DNA from: Cristatella mucedo
Taxonomy: Eukaryota > Bryozoa > Phylactolaemata > Cristatellidae
Assembly (NCBI GenBank): GCA_009760855.2
Contig: WPIO01000073.1
Location: 391,001-455,000 of the forward strand
Length of the DNA stretch: 64,000 nt
Direction of reading: 5' to 3'
How positions within the stretch are numbered: the stretch's first letter is position 1; each line of letters starts with the position of its first letter. The notes beneath the pieces were generated by a model. The model had not been told where the DNA came from. It was given only the letters and a program-made list of their open reading frames with translations, and searched no databases. A program made the translations under genes and the position numbers. Below are positions 27,601 to 39,359 of this stretch, piece after piece.

Positions 27601-29145
27601 TTTCAAGGGGGAAATTCTCTCAAGTAATGGTGGCCGAGTGGGGAGCGAAATCTTGTACACGGGGCGTACTCCGGCATTCTAAAGAACACGATATGGCAGG
27701 CATCGCTATATCACTTAACGACATATCAACCTATAAATAAGGGCCTTCATCGAGTAAGTAATGAGCGCTTACCACCAGTCACCCTACTCGTTAGGTGCTA
27801 ATGCCATCAAGAATAATCTCGAAGTGAGGGAAAATAGCTCGTCCAGCGTCAGAGCAGCCGCCATTAATCTCAGCAGCTCTCAGCCCAGGCAGCAGTATCG
27901 AAGCAAGTCAAAACAGCCACAGTCACTGTCACTGTGGTGCTGTAACTTGCTCGTAGGGAAAAAACTTACTACCTCATATCGTTAGTCAAAGCTAAGGCAC
28001 CGGACATCTGCACGCGATTAACAGCCATTTCTGTTCGCAGGAGAAAAAAATAATTATCTCTGCCTTCTCAATGCTTGTATCGAGCCTTCTGATTTCAACA
28101 CGCAGAGCTTCAGCTATGCACCTGCGATTTATTGATCACTTGATCGCCCGGTAAATCTTCTAAATTAGCAATAGTGATTTCAAGTCTATTGCCATTATTA
28201 GTGGGCTCGATTTTGTGACTTCTTGATGTCACAGCATTCTCTCAGCAAAATACAGCATGGCTTGACATTTACCGTAGCTATTTCTAACTCATGCTTAAGA
28301 AGTTTGTGTACGTCTACCTTCAGGGTATCCATACATTCAACCCGTGTTCGTCCTTATGCTGGCAGGTGGCGCTCAGACGCTCTTGCTCGGTAGATAAATC
28401 AGTGGGCTGAGCATATTTTCAATTTTTTCTTATGATCGGAACTATGCTCGTTGATAAGTTGCGTAAAATAGGATAAGTATGGCGTCAACATTGGGAAAGT
28501 TTTAATTAAAGATTTTTCTGAATCCCGAAGTTCACCATAACAGCTACTTCGTCAATCAAAGATTCTGTATCACAGTCAATACGTAGCACAATCATTATAA
28601 TAAACAAGCCATCTTATAGATTCAATATTCATCTACAAAGTCCAAAGCAACGAGACTATGTCAAGATGACCTGTAAGGACAGTCAGAAATTACAGCGAGG
28701 TGTTGTGGCTTGGGCTTTCCGGACATAACTAGGCCGTAAGCACAATGATCGCAACGGTGCTAGGTATAGCCCTTATGCGAGGAATACCGGCAAAGCTTCG
28801 AACTAATGGCCTACGTTAAGCAACTTGCGGGTGCAGCACCAATGCATGCAGGTATGCCAATAGTAGCGGAATGCAGCGAACGACAAAGAGCGCCCGTACA
28901 TTAACTTAACAACTCCATGTCCGTCCTGCAGGTAAGTCTATCTGAAAGCGATGAAGGGTTACAGGTATTCAACATCGACCAATGGTCTAATTAACTTTCC
29001 ACAGTGCTATGCAAACAAACACACATTCTCTTCTGCTGCCTACGCGGCTACAGTCTTCCCAGTCTTCCATAGCTATATTAGACTTACAAGTGTGTAACTC
29101 ATTAATTTTAGTTGCTTCTTAAGTGTACTAAGACTCTTACTACTG
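27601..29145. other. No gene recognised
   Basis: The ORF at 27761-27985 is Ser/Gln-rich without recognisable features. Nothing else stands out. Confidence 0.45.
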
Positions 29146-29380
29146 GTGCTCAACTCGTTACATAGGCTTATCTGGCCTGAAATTTGCATCTGCACTTTAC
29201 TACTTCTTGCCAGCTTGCATCACTTCCCCATCAAGCCCGGAATCTACTTTAGGTTTCAGGGCCCTTTTTTGATGTTGCCTCATTCCAATTATAGGTCTTA
29301 CCTATCTCAAACAATTCCTAATCTGACCTTTCATCGTACGGTACTCCTGACTTCAGCCGCTTATGTGCGTTCTAAATAAC
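29146..29380 (+). mobile_element. Decayed LINE remnant
   Basis: The peptide LLLASLHHFPIKPGIYFRF and then NYRSYLSQTIPNLTFHRT aligns by eye with the L2-type LLADLHWLPVKQRIDFKV...YLSDILPHQAKHRTT. It is heavily diverged. Confidence 0.45.
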
Positions 29381-30079
29381 CTCAAATCATTTTAAAGACC
29401 ATGCTCCAGTTCGAGTCCGGAGCATAGACCTCGCCACCGGCTGATGTCGTGGTCTCTAACTTGACGGTATTAAAAAAAAGAAACTTACTCGTTTGCTACA
29501 CAATTATCTCCTTCCCTGTGAATCGTACGTCTTAATGCTAATATGTGCCAGACTGGAAGATTTTCTAAAATTGTATTTGATACCTATTTCATTTATATTT
29601 TCAAAGTACCAATGCATCTATTTTTTATCATTAAGCACTAAACACGGGCTTTGTTATTACTGCTGTTACTTCTTGGCAACTTGCTTCCTCTACTGTCATA
29701 ACTCTGCTATTATCTGTATGTTCTCATTATTTTGTTGAATACGTCGCTTGGCTACCTGTAAGACCATAGGAAAGACCTCGGGTTTCTACCTCACTGCGGA
29801 AAATATGGCACCAGCTTTAAATTTCGGCTTTATCAAGTTAAAGACTCGGATACCTGGGCATTGAGAGGTTTTGCTGCACGTTCCAAGCCTAGTCTTGAAC
29901 TTAAATAGCACAATAACAAATTTGCTTGCTGACCCTGCAGCGATTTCTAGCTACCTAATTACTTGCCAGCTGTGAAATCAATCTCTCCCAAGGTCAGACA
30001 AGGCCAAGGTCAGACGCCCGAATCCACATCCGTCTTGTTGTGGCAGACAAAGGCACTTCCCTCTGGCCACTTATCAACG
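29381..30079. other. No gene recognised
   Basis: AT-rich sequence. The ORF at 29493-29738 is hydrophobic and Cys/Tyr-rich but shows no family signature. Confidence 0.45.
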
Positions 30080-30690
30080 AACGCAAACTTTTTTTTCAAA
30101 CCACTGTTGAAGACAACTCCTAATCTTAGATAGGGATCGGACGTGATGGCTAGCTTTAAAAGCAGTCTTCTGAATGAAGCATTCAAAATTTAAGCGGCTC
30201 TCGAAGACGACACCTAAATTCTGAGCGCAATGTAATAGCTGCAAAACAGCACCAACTATTAGAAGAAAAAAGCCTTCTAGTCCAACCAATGGCTGTGGTG
30301 TCCCATGAGTATCAGTTTCGTTTTAGCGCCGTCTAGCTGAGGAGATTTGTTGACACCCACGCTCGAATATCGACAAAGCAAGCATTCACCTTATCAGTTT
30401 TTGCAAGAGACTCCGACGGTTTAATAATAACTATTATTATAACAATAATGCACTTGATAGAGCGCCCTCAGAGAACTCAATCCTTTTCTAGGCGCTCTAC
30501 ATTTGCTGATTAAATTGAAAATACAGCTGAGTATCTTCAGCATAAAATGGTAGCCTTATTCTGTGGGCCCGAATCACTTTCCCAAGCAGCTGGACCGAGG
30601 ACGGACCCTTGATGGACTCCACATGTGACTGGTCTGTTGGATGTAACCAGACCCCGTGGGACACGGATTTAATACAATTAAGGATTCAAA
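30080..30690 (-). mobile_element. LINE-B fragment interrupted by an L2 tail
   Basis: Minus-strand peptides QNLGVVFESRLNFECFIQK and HHVRSLSKIRSCL match the LINE-B RT C-terminal region. Sequence homologous to the RT palm of the 27.3 kb copy continues at 30516-30690. Between the two halves lies a separate L2 tail. Confidence 0.75.
30423..30515 (-). mobile_element. Short L2-like tail nested in LINE-B
   Basis: Reads taataataact...ataatgcacttgatagagcg, then ccctcagagaactcaatcc, then ctaggcgctctacatttgct. That is the L2 tail on the minus strand with no coding sequence. It splits the LINE-B copy, showing it inserted later. Confidence 0.82.
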
Positions 30691-31904
30691 ACGATTGGGC
30701 AAGCACAATTTGAATCACAAATAGTCCCTATAAGACCGAGGCAGCTGCGACAATTTCCTCCACCAAGAAGATCAGAAGTTACACAGAAGAGGGGTATCAA
30801 TGAAATTGGAACGCTTGAACTGGAACGGCCTGCATGAGTGATTTTAATATGATTTACGACCTATTTGGTGACAGACTCTTTAAAAATATTAACAGAAAAC
30901 AATAAAAGAGACTGAATAGTCACCAGCAAGAACGTTAGAATCAAATCCGTAGTTTTAAATATTCGTCAATCTCTGACTGACTTGAACGGCTTTGCAATAA
31001 TTTCTCCCTTGAGTGAAGCATTTAAACTACTGCTTAGCTACGTTTGTTAATCACAACAGACAATTGATCTTAAACTATTTCCTGAAAATGTGTGCAGATT
31101 TCTATTTCAAATTTGCAACTGGTGATTGCCTTTTTGAGAAAATCGGGTGAGCAACTTTGTGCTAAGACACAGGATGTACGTACATGCTGTCTTTGAACCT
31201 TATATTGATCAGTTTCCGAGTGAAATCTGTCGAAATAAATTTAAATTCTGTGTTTTTTACTACACATCGAATAAATTGTTGGCGGGCTAAAACTTTACGT
31301 AGGAATAATCACTATAGAAAACTTCAGAATGAAATACTCAGCACGACAAGATTTCAGCATTAACTTGATCATTTCAGTCCCTGGGCGACCAAATGCTTCA
31401 GAATATAGATTAATGACACATGGACCGAGAAGAGACCGAAGATTACTTTCTCAGCGAATGTTTTCCGGTAGCGAGGCTTGGCTGGCTTTTTCCTGGCATG
31501 TTTAAGCTTAGGCATAGAAACGGCAAGTGAGATCGAGCAGTGAACTGACGACCGGCAGGCTTAACATTCATGGTTCAATGGGTCAAAAGTATTCTCAAGT
31601 ATAAGTTGCATGAAGTTTTTTATAAAACACACGAACATTCGTAATGTGACAAGAAAAGACACGCTAGTAATTGATCAGCACGTTATCAATAGTGATGCTA
31701 TAAGTTTTTTTGTGTAACCCCCAAATGTAAATTTATCTCTACGACAGTGTTCAATGACCCCATGGAAGAGAATAAAAGATCATGCATTAGTGGAATGTCC
31801 CTTATCAAGAATGCAGAAGCTCTAAAGCACCTTCCCTAAGCCAGAATATTGAAACAAACATGAAGATATTCAGGAGCGCCGGTTAATAGCACCACTGGGT
31901 AATA
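30691..31904. other. No gene recognised
   Basis: I see no repeat family or coding segment here. Confidence 0.5.
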
Positions 31905-32130
31905 ATAATAGTAATACTACATTTGATAGAGCCCCCTCAGAGAAGTAAATATCTTGCTAAGAATTTGCATTTGCTACAAAGGATGCACGATCGAATAGTT
32001 AGTGGTAGCACTTTTAATTGAAAACAAGAATAAAATGGTTAGTAGTGGCATGCACAGGGTCAGCATGCAAATGTGGTTAGTGGCAGCATGCCCAGTGTTA
32101 GCACACATAAGGACATAGAGATTGAATCAA
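31905..32130 (-). mobile_element. L2-like LINE 3' end, head-to-head with the next copy
   Basis: On the minus strand it has (ATT)n, the tail stem-loop and the 3' untranslated region with gcatgc/cagggtcagcatgcaaatg units. It stops at about 32130, exactly where the oppositely oriented copy begins. Confidence 0.8.
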
Positions 32131-33285
32131 AGGGATCCTCTTGCTGATGTGATTGCCAAGCACAATCTAGGCTTTCACTTCTATGCGGATGACACTCATT
32201 TGTACCTTTGCTTTGATTCCTCCCAGCCCTCGAGCACCTCAAGTTCTATCACCTCACTTGCTGCATGCATTGATGACATCCGCACATGGATGGCAGCAAA
32301 TTTTCTAAAACTTAACGATGATAAAACTAACTTACTAGTTATGGGCAAAACCAGTGTGATCCAGAGATTGGAAAGGCTAACTCTCAAAATTGGCTCTGCC
32401 AGCATATTTCCAGTTGAATCAGCTCGAAATCTAGGTGTCATATTCCAAAGCGACCTCTCTTTCAACGACCGTATCAGCTCGACAGTCAAATCCGCCTATT
32501 TTCAGCTTCATAACATTGCTAAAATTCGGGCTTGTTTAGATAAAGATACCAAATCCAAGTTGGCCAATGCATTCGTGACATCTCGTCTCGACTTCTGCAA
32601 CTCACTGCTTACTGACCTACCAGCATGTGCGATCAGGCGATTGCAGCTGGTGCAAAACTCGGCAGCTAGACTTGTCTGCCGTGAGCGTCGCAGTTGCCAC
32701 ATTACTCCACTTCTCGCCGACCTGCACTGGCTACCAGTCAAGCAACGGATTGACTTCAAGGTTTTGTCGCTCACTTGTAGGTCCCTTCATTATATGGCTC
32801 CAGCCTATCTGTCAGATATACTACCCCACCAGGCCAAGCATCGTACCACCCGCTTTTCGGAATCCAGCAGTCTAGAAATACCTCGTACAAACCTTAAATC
32901 CTTTGGAGACCGTGCATTTAGTTCATACGCTCCCAAAGCCTGGAAATCCCTCCCAACCTGCGTCAGAACATCCCCTGACCTGACCACATTTAAAAGGAAC
33001 CTAAAAACACACCTATTTAGGACAGCATTTAGTGGGTCCCTGTGATTCGTCCTTGATGTGCTTATGCGTGCTGACACTGTGCATGCTGCGACTAAACACA
33101 TTTGCATGCTGACCCTGTGCATGTCACCCCTAACCATATTATTCATCTCGTTTGTTTTTCAAGCATGATTTTACTTACCATTCAATTGCATTTCACTTTA
33201 CAGCAAATGTAAACCGCCTAAAGAGAGATTAAGTTATCTGAGGGCGCTTTATCAAGTGAAATATTATTGTTATTATTATTATCCT
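32131..33285 (+). mobile_element. L2-like LINE, longest intact reverse-transcriptase segment in the window
   Basis: An uninterrupted frame (32122-33045, about 300 residues) covers the second half of the RT. Near its start it has GFHFYADDTHLYLCF with the YADD catalytic motif, then LAACIDDIRTWMAANFLKLN, SARNLGVIFQSDLSF, VTSRLDFCNSLLTDLPACAI, LLADLHWLPVKQRIDFKV and NLKTHLFRTAFSGSL-stop. The 3' untranslated region follows, then the tail stem-loop at 33213-33248 and (ATT)n. The N-terminal endonuclease and first RT half are missing (5' truncation). L2-clade assignment rests on RT motifs and tail form. Confidence 0.9.
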
Positions 33286-33334
33286 CTAAATTCTTTAGTA
33301 AACAGATGCATTTTATTTTATTTTTAAATTTGCT

Positions 33335-33900
33335 CAAGTGAGGAGATGATGCGATGCCCTAAGAGAACTCGATTTCTACTAAGCATATGCTATAAGTATG
33401 CTGACAAGGAAGCCTGTCCATTGGTTAGTGATAAGATGTCCATCATCAGTGTGAATAAGCATACAAGTTAAAATTCATCGGGGCCCTAGAAAATGCTGTG
33501 AGAACAAAATGTATTTTAAGATTCTAGTTGAATTTCGTCAAACTAGGACACGGCATGACGTCATTCGGAAGCAATCACCTGGCTTTTGCAGCATAGGAAC
33601 TAGAGTTACTGCATACATGAGGTTTGAGGCTGGTTCGAGGCATAGCAGTGCGATTTGAGTGAAAAGATAGTGTAGTACGATGCCTAGTCTAATTGGCAAG
33701 CCACCCACTTACATAGTCTAGTTCACAATAATGAAACAACTAAAAAGTGAATGGGAAAGCTTGAATTTGATACGTTATTCGATGAGAGCTAGTCAAGTTC
33801 GGTGATAAGTAGTGTAACAAGGCAACAGCAATGTCCAATACAGACAAGCCGAACTGCCAGGTTTTTTACCAGCTGTATGTGCCTTGAGGCACCTGCAGGA
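33335..33900 (-). mobile_element. Decayed L2-like LINE remnant
   Basis: A degraded tail (gatgccctaagagaactcga) near 33352 is followed on the minus strand by weak matches to the L2 C-terminal region and to QLVKNLAVRLVC. It is old and uncertain. Confidence 0.4.
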
Positions 33901-34119
33901 AGAACTCACTAGTTTTACTAATCACTAGTCAGTAAGTGTTATCGGCATTCAAATTGTAACTTGCAGTGACTCGTGAGCAAATAAGCATGCTAGGCATGCA
34001 GAAGACACAAATAAGACAAGTTCACATGGGCGAATTATGTGTAGACCCTCACAGACATTCTTTAGGTGATTATGTGCTGATGCATTTTTATTCTATGTGG
34101 TGATCGTAGCCTGACGCGA

Positions 34120-34450
34120 GTTTTAAAATCTAAGCCAATGCGGTCCAAAGACTCCATAACCAAAAGGTTTCAACTTATTGCGACGGGGATGAGATGACAA
34201 GGTTTAAAGGTGCGTGTTCTTTGCCCTCTTACTGGAGGAGCAAGGTGGTCAGAGGTCAAGATTGGCTGGTGCTAGGAAGTTGAGCGATCTGTAAGCCAGA
34301 CAGAAGATCTTGAAATCAATGCGATTCTGGACAGGGAGCCATTGGTTGGCAGGTAGAAGTGTTGTTATGAAGCATCTAGGAATATTGATATTTTCAGTTA
34401 TAAAAAACGACCAATTGTCCAACAAGACCAAATTCAGATGTGCTCTTTAG
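34120..34450 (-). mobile_element. Decayed LINE reverse-transcriptase remnant
   Basis: The minus-strand peptide QWLPVQNRIDFKIFCLAYRS then LNFLAPANL is the L-H-W-L-P-V-x-x-R-I-x-F-K motif common to these LINEs. Confidence 0.55.
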
Positions 34451-34805
34451 CGGCGGCACTCTGCTCAACGACCAACGAATATGTACTGGGCTACCGACTC
34501 AACTGCTCTATCTCGAACCGCTGCATTTTAACATTTCCTTGCATTACAAACTTTCTGATTGTGACAAATGAGTAAACATTATCCATGCCAAATAGGTTTA
34601 CCCAGCTCCCCTAACTCCTACCTGACCTGACTTGATAGTCACTTAATCTAGTGCAAATAGGTACTCAATTCTCACATCTTTATGGCTAAGGATTCACAAA
34701 CAAGCCCAAGCTCTTCGTCCGCATAGAATGAAGGAGCGATAAACCGGGCGTTGTGATCTCAAATTGGCATCAACTAGAAAAGTCACGCGTCGCTGATGTG
34801 AGGCG
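34451..34805. other. No gene recognised
   Basis: Nothing identifiable between two LINE fragments. Confidence 0.5.
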
Positions 34806-35150
34806 AGCTAAAATCTAGCCGAACTGCTGTACCAGCTCCAGCATCCTCGTTCCCTCAGATCCTGAATGAACAATAAATTAGCTTCTACATTCCTCCGCTT
34901 AAAGACCTTTGCCGACGGAAGGTTTTGCACTGCAGGTCCTAGAGTGCGGAGCTCACTTCCACAGTTCCCAACGGTATCTACTCTCCATAGGCCGACTATG
35001 GCACATCCTTTCCAGCGGTCTTGAGCTGCTACTTCCACGCTACTAACTACCTCAGCTGCTCGCCGGACTCAGCTATGCTTCCCAGTTTCTGTTTTTGGAG
35101 TAAGATCAAGTCTGTTGACCACCGAATGTGTACCGAAATCAGTTTAAGCA
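34806..35150 (+). mobile_element. LINE-B 3' fragment
   Basis: Plus-strand sequence matches the C-terminal end of LINE-B (AELLYQLQHPRSLRS-like, then the conserved nucleotide block gccgactatggcacatcctt and ctgctacttccacgctacta). Stops are present. It ends near the shared 3' tail. Confidence 0.7.
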
Positions 35151-36043
35151 ATTATTTTGCCATGAAAAGCACTTCCGTGTAAGACACACAGGCTTTGTCG
35201 AGTGACAGACGGCTATACAAAGACAAGGAGAGGGTAAAAGAAATACTTTCGGACAGCTTCGTTTCGGAGACTTTACACTATGGAATCGGAAGGTAAAGAT
35301 TTGACATATGGATGCCGAGTGGTCGGACGGCTACCTGAAAGCAAGCCGGGAATGCTGCGATGGCTTCGGACTGCTGTTAACTTTGAATGGTTGTTGGCCT
35401 AACGTTTCTGCACAGATCGACGATTCATTTACAATTCGTCCAAGGCGCTCTAAGCATACATTATATGTTCACGACAGAATGGAAAAACTATAGGCTAAGT
35501 GCGGTTTTTACCGCGGCAAGAAAACTTTAGCTAGCAGCCACTCAGGAGCTTATCCTACAAGGGGACGCAACCCAAAAGCTACTCTGACGCCAGCGTGACA
35601 GGGGCTTCGCTATAGTACGTATTTGCAGTACGGCTAATTCGAGATGTTGGAGCGCTGCGGCTGAGCAAAGTGCTGGCCTTTGAGTGTGGACAATGAGCAT
35701 GTAGCCTCGCTCTAATAGTGGGTGTCAACACTTCTCTTTTTCACGAGCCTCAGTTTAGCAAAGCTGCCTTTCCAACCGGACGAATAGAAGGCATCTCAAG
35801 CAAATAGGTGTTCAATGCTTTGAAGGCCGCACTGCTGGTGCGGCCGATACAGCAGGCTGGAAGATTTCTGTGGAAATTGAAAGCATGCCAGTATAATTGC
35901 TATAGCGCTAGATATGATGAGCAAGTCCGCATCCGAGAAGCACATCAGAAAAAAAGAGTCATTCATAGTTGAGGCCGAAGTAGAATAAATAAAATCTAAC
36001 TAAGCAGAACTTCTATTTATCGATAACATTCAGAATTTCAGTA
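35151..36043. other. No gene recognised
   Basis: No family features in the ORFs here. Confidence 0.5.
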
Positions 36044-36160
36044 TGCTGGTTTGGCCGAGTGGTTTAAATGCTCGCCCCAACCAAGGTCTGTGCGAGGTGG
36101 GCTCGAGCAAATTTTTTGCCTCGTAGCAAATGTGAGGCGCCTGAATAGAGATTAAAATAA
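36044..36160 (+). mobile_element. SINE-A, part of an inverted tail-to-tail pair
   Basis: A box ggtttggccgagtggttt, a short B-box region with gaggtgggctcgagc, and tail gcgcctgaatagagattaaa ending in AT-rich sequence that is shared with the next element. Confidence 0.85.
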
Positions 36161-36312
36161 ATATAAATAATTATAATTCATTTATATAGCGCCCCAAGAG
36201 AACTTAATCTCTATTCAGGCGCTTCACATATGCCTCGGGCTCGAGCCCACGACCTCAGCCAGACCTTTGTCTGGGCGAGCACCTTAACCGCTAGACCAAA
36301 CCAGCTCGGCAA
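36161..36312 (-). mobile_element. SINE-A, second member of the inverted pair
   Basis: The reverse strand has A box ggtttggtctagcggttaag, B box gtcgtgggctcgagccc, gcgcctgaatagagattaag, ttctcttggggcgctatata and an AT-rich end. It is the least degraded SINE-A in the window. Confidence 0.9.
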
Positions 36313-36888
36313 GGCACTATAAAATGGGTTTTTACGTAAAAACAAACAAAGAACCAATTTTGGTTTATTTTGATGCTACGTCGCTTACGATAGACAAGCC
36401 AAGCAAAAGAGTTTTGCACCACGTTTTAGTGTCTTCTTCCATGGAAAGGAAGAGCTGCATGTAGCATAGATCTTTGGGGATGTCAAAAATGCGTTGAAAA
36501 ACTCGGCTATGGCTTTTTATCTAGGTAAGTCGGATGTTTTTCAATATTACATTGCTGGAAGCGGGAAAACCTGATTTTTGCAGTTAATTTGGGCAAAGAC
36601 GCACGGATTCCATACATGTGTTGATGGCTATAGAAATGCTGACCAAGCCCGTCGAGAGTGAGGCTTTCAAGTCTCCAACTAACACTTGCATTGTTCTTGG
36701 CAAGTACGTTAGTCTAAATTTCATTTAATTTTATAAATCTTGCAACTATCTGAGTGCGAGTGTCAGCAAATCATATTATGAGGAAGTTAATTAAGTTTTA
36801 AGTGATGTATATCGGCTATGAATAGGAGCAGAGTTCGAGCTACTTGCATGCTTCATTTGCGAAAAACAAAAGTTCATTATATATTTGG
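36313..36888. other. No gene recognised
   Basis: Nothing identifiable before the TA tract. Confidence 0.5.
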
Positions 36889-37012
<124 letters not shown>

Positions 37013-37521
37013 CGTGCCGGATGCATAACGCGAGACAAAGGAGAGGACCTAGAATATATATCCGGGGTATCAAATGATTTCAACCTCACTAGATGATCGA
37101 CAGTGATTAATGTATGTCCTGAATTGTCGCCCAAAGATAGGACCTAACAAATAATAGGGCAGCAGCAGTGATGCCTAGGCGAGATGCTGAGCGCTTAAGA
37201 AGTATGCTGCAAAAGATTTTATCAAAGCTGCCGAGAGATCCGCAGGAGAACAGGGTGAACAGCTTCATTTATAGAGGAATAAGAGGAGTAAGAGGAATAA
37301 GAGCCTGAAAGATTATTGCCACTAAATGCAGTCGGCAATAAATGATCGCCCACTGCAGGACTCAACCCATGACGTGACTCCTAAAGAGGGAGTATCATAA
37401 CGCAGGCCAAGAATCAGGCACTACTATGTTTTTACCTTAGGGATGGACTCACTGAGTTCCAGCTTGCTTAAAAATACACGACCAACATTACCAGCTGCAG
37501 CTGACACGGAAGCTGTGTGAC

Positions 37522-37523
<2 letters not shown>

Positions 37524-37564
<41 letters not shown>

Positions 37565-37577
37565 TGAGAGAGAGAAG
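37524..37577. repeat. (GA)n microsatellite
   Basis: About 25 GA units with one aaagt interruption. Confidence 0.93.
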
Positions 37578-37724
37578 GGTATTCCTAGCATTGTCTCGAA
37601 CCGCTCAGCACGCTCCCCCACATGCTTCACTGTGAATCTCTCTATCTTAGTGATCATCAGGCTTGCTCAAATATGCGTTATCACGGACTGGAAAAATATA
37701 TGCTAACGACAATATCAGTCATAC

Positions 37725-38822
37725 TAATAATAATAATAATAATGCACTTGATACAGAGCCCTCAGAGAACTCCAGCTCTCTCTCTAGGCGCTTTAAATTT
37801 GCAGAAAAGGCAAATGCGATTGAATAGTGAGTAATATCACGCTTAATAAACAACATGAATGATATGTTTAGGGGTGATGCACAGGGTCGGCATGCAAATG
37901 TGGTTAGTGGAAGCATGCACAGTGCCAGCACCCATAAGCACATAAAGGACGAATCACAATGAACCACTAAACGCTGTCCTAAATAGGTGTGTTTTTAAGT
38001 TCTTTTTAAATGTGGTCAAGTCAGGGGATGTTCTAACGCAGGTCGGGAGGGAGTTCCAGGCTTTGGGAGCGTACGAACTGAATGCACGGTCTCCAAAGGT
38101 TTTGAGGTTTTCACGAGGTATTTTTAGACTGTTGGATTCAGAAAAGCGGCTGATACGATGCTTGGCCTGATGGGGGAGTAGATCTGAGAGATAGGCTGGA
38201 CCAAAGAATGAAGTGACCTAAAAGTGAGCGAAAACCCTTGAAGTCGATCTGTTGCTTGACTGGTAGCCAGTGCAGGTCGGCGAGAAGTGGTGTGACGTCG
38301 GAACTGCAGTGCTCACAACAGACAAGCCTAGCTGCAGAGTTTTGCACCAGATCCAATCGCCTGATCGCACATGTCGGTCGGCCAGTAAGCAGTGAGTTGC
38401 ATAAGTTGAGACGGGATGTCACGAATGCCTGGACCGACTTAGACGTGGTATCCTTATCTAAACAAGCCCAAATTTTAGCAATGTTATGTAGCTGAAGGTA
38501 GGCAGATTTGACTGTGGAGCTGATGTTGTCGTCAAACGAGAGGTTACTTTTGAACATGACAATCAGGATTTCGAGCTGATTCACAGGAGAAATGCTGGCT
38601 GAGCCAATTTTGAGCTTCAGCTTTTCCAATTTCTGAATCACACTGAGTTTTCCCATAATTATTAATTTAGTTTTCTCATCGTATAGCTTTAGAAAATTTG
38701 CTGCCATCCATGTGCGGGTGTCATCAATACATGCAGCAAGTGAGTTGAGAGAATTTAGGTGCTCAAAGGCTGGGATGGACCGCATAGAAGTGAAAGCCTA
38801 GATTGTGCTTGACAATCACATC

Positions 38823-38857
<35 letters not shown>

Positions 38858-39010
38858 AAACCGTAAAAAGGAACCGGACCTAGCACGGAGTCCTGAGGTA
38901 ACCCATATTTCAGAGGTACCTCGGATGATCTTTGTTCATTTACGTCAATACTCTAAAGTGTCCTACTGAGATAAGAACTGAACCATTGCAGAGCAGTGCC
39001 AGTGACCTTG
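37725..39010 (-). mobile_element. L2-like LINE, RT second half and 3' end, with internal (GA)n
   Basis: On the minus strand from the right: RT palm sequence corresponding to SSEVPLKYGLPQDSVLG, a (CT)n tract at 38828-38854 in place of the usual ACTCTCCCTCTT, then LAACIDDTRTWMAANFLKLY, VTSRLNLCNSLLTGRPTCAI and LLADLHWLPVKQQIDFKG. The 3' untranslated region follows, with tail and (ATT)n at 37725-37800. It is frameshifted and 5'-truncated. Confidence 0.87.
38828..38854. repeat. (GA)n microsatellite inside an L2 copy
   Basis: It sits exactly where other L2 copies read actctccctctt, suggesting the repeat grew from that pyrimidine-rich coding stretch. Confidence 0.85.
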
Positions 39011-39359
39011 TAATGCATGTCATTGCAAAATGTAATTGCATTTAATGTAAGCCAAACGCACCCTTTCCTTAATAGCAGATGTCAATTTTCTATAAATAGA
39101 TTAATGTTTCTGAGTGAGGATACTCATGCATAGTTATTACTATTATTATTATTATTAAGCTAATGTAACTCCACCAGCAGCGGTGCAATAATTTTGAGGA
39201 TAGTTGCTGGTTTAGAGGAAAAGTTGGTCAGCCTGGATTATGGTTTTAAGGAGAGAGCCTAAAAAGCTTCCGAGGTAAGACTGACTGGGCAATATGTAGT
39301 ATAAAAATTCCAAGTCACGACCACGACAGCGAGTTTCAGTTTGGTAACTGCTCCTCTCG
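39011..39359. other. Spacer with an (ATT)n run
   Basis: A short (TTA)n run at about 39135-39156; otherwise nothing recognised. Confidence 0.5.

Noticed and set aside
32122-33045. A host gene encoding a 307-residue protein
   Set aside because: It is the second half of an L2-type reverse transcriptase with YADD and a LINE tail, present in many copies in the window.
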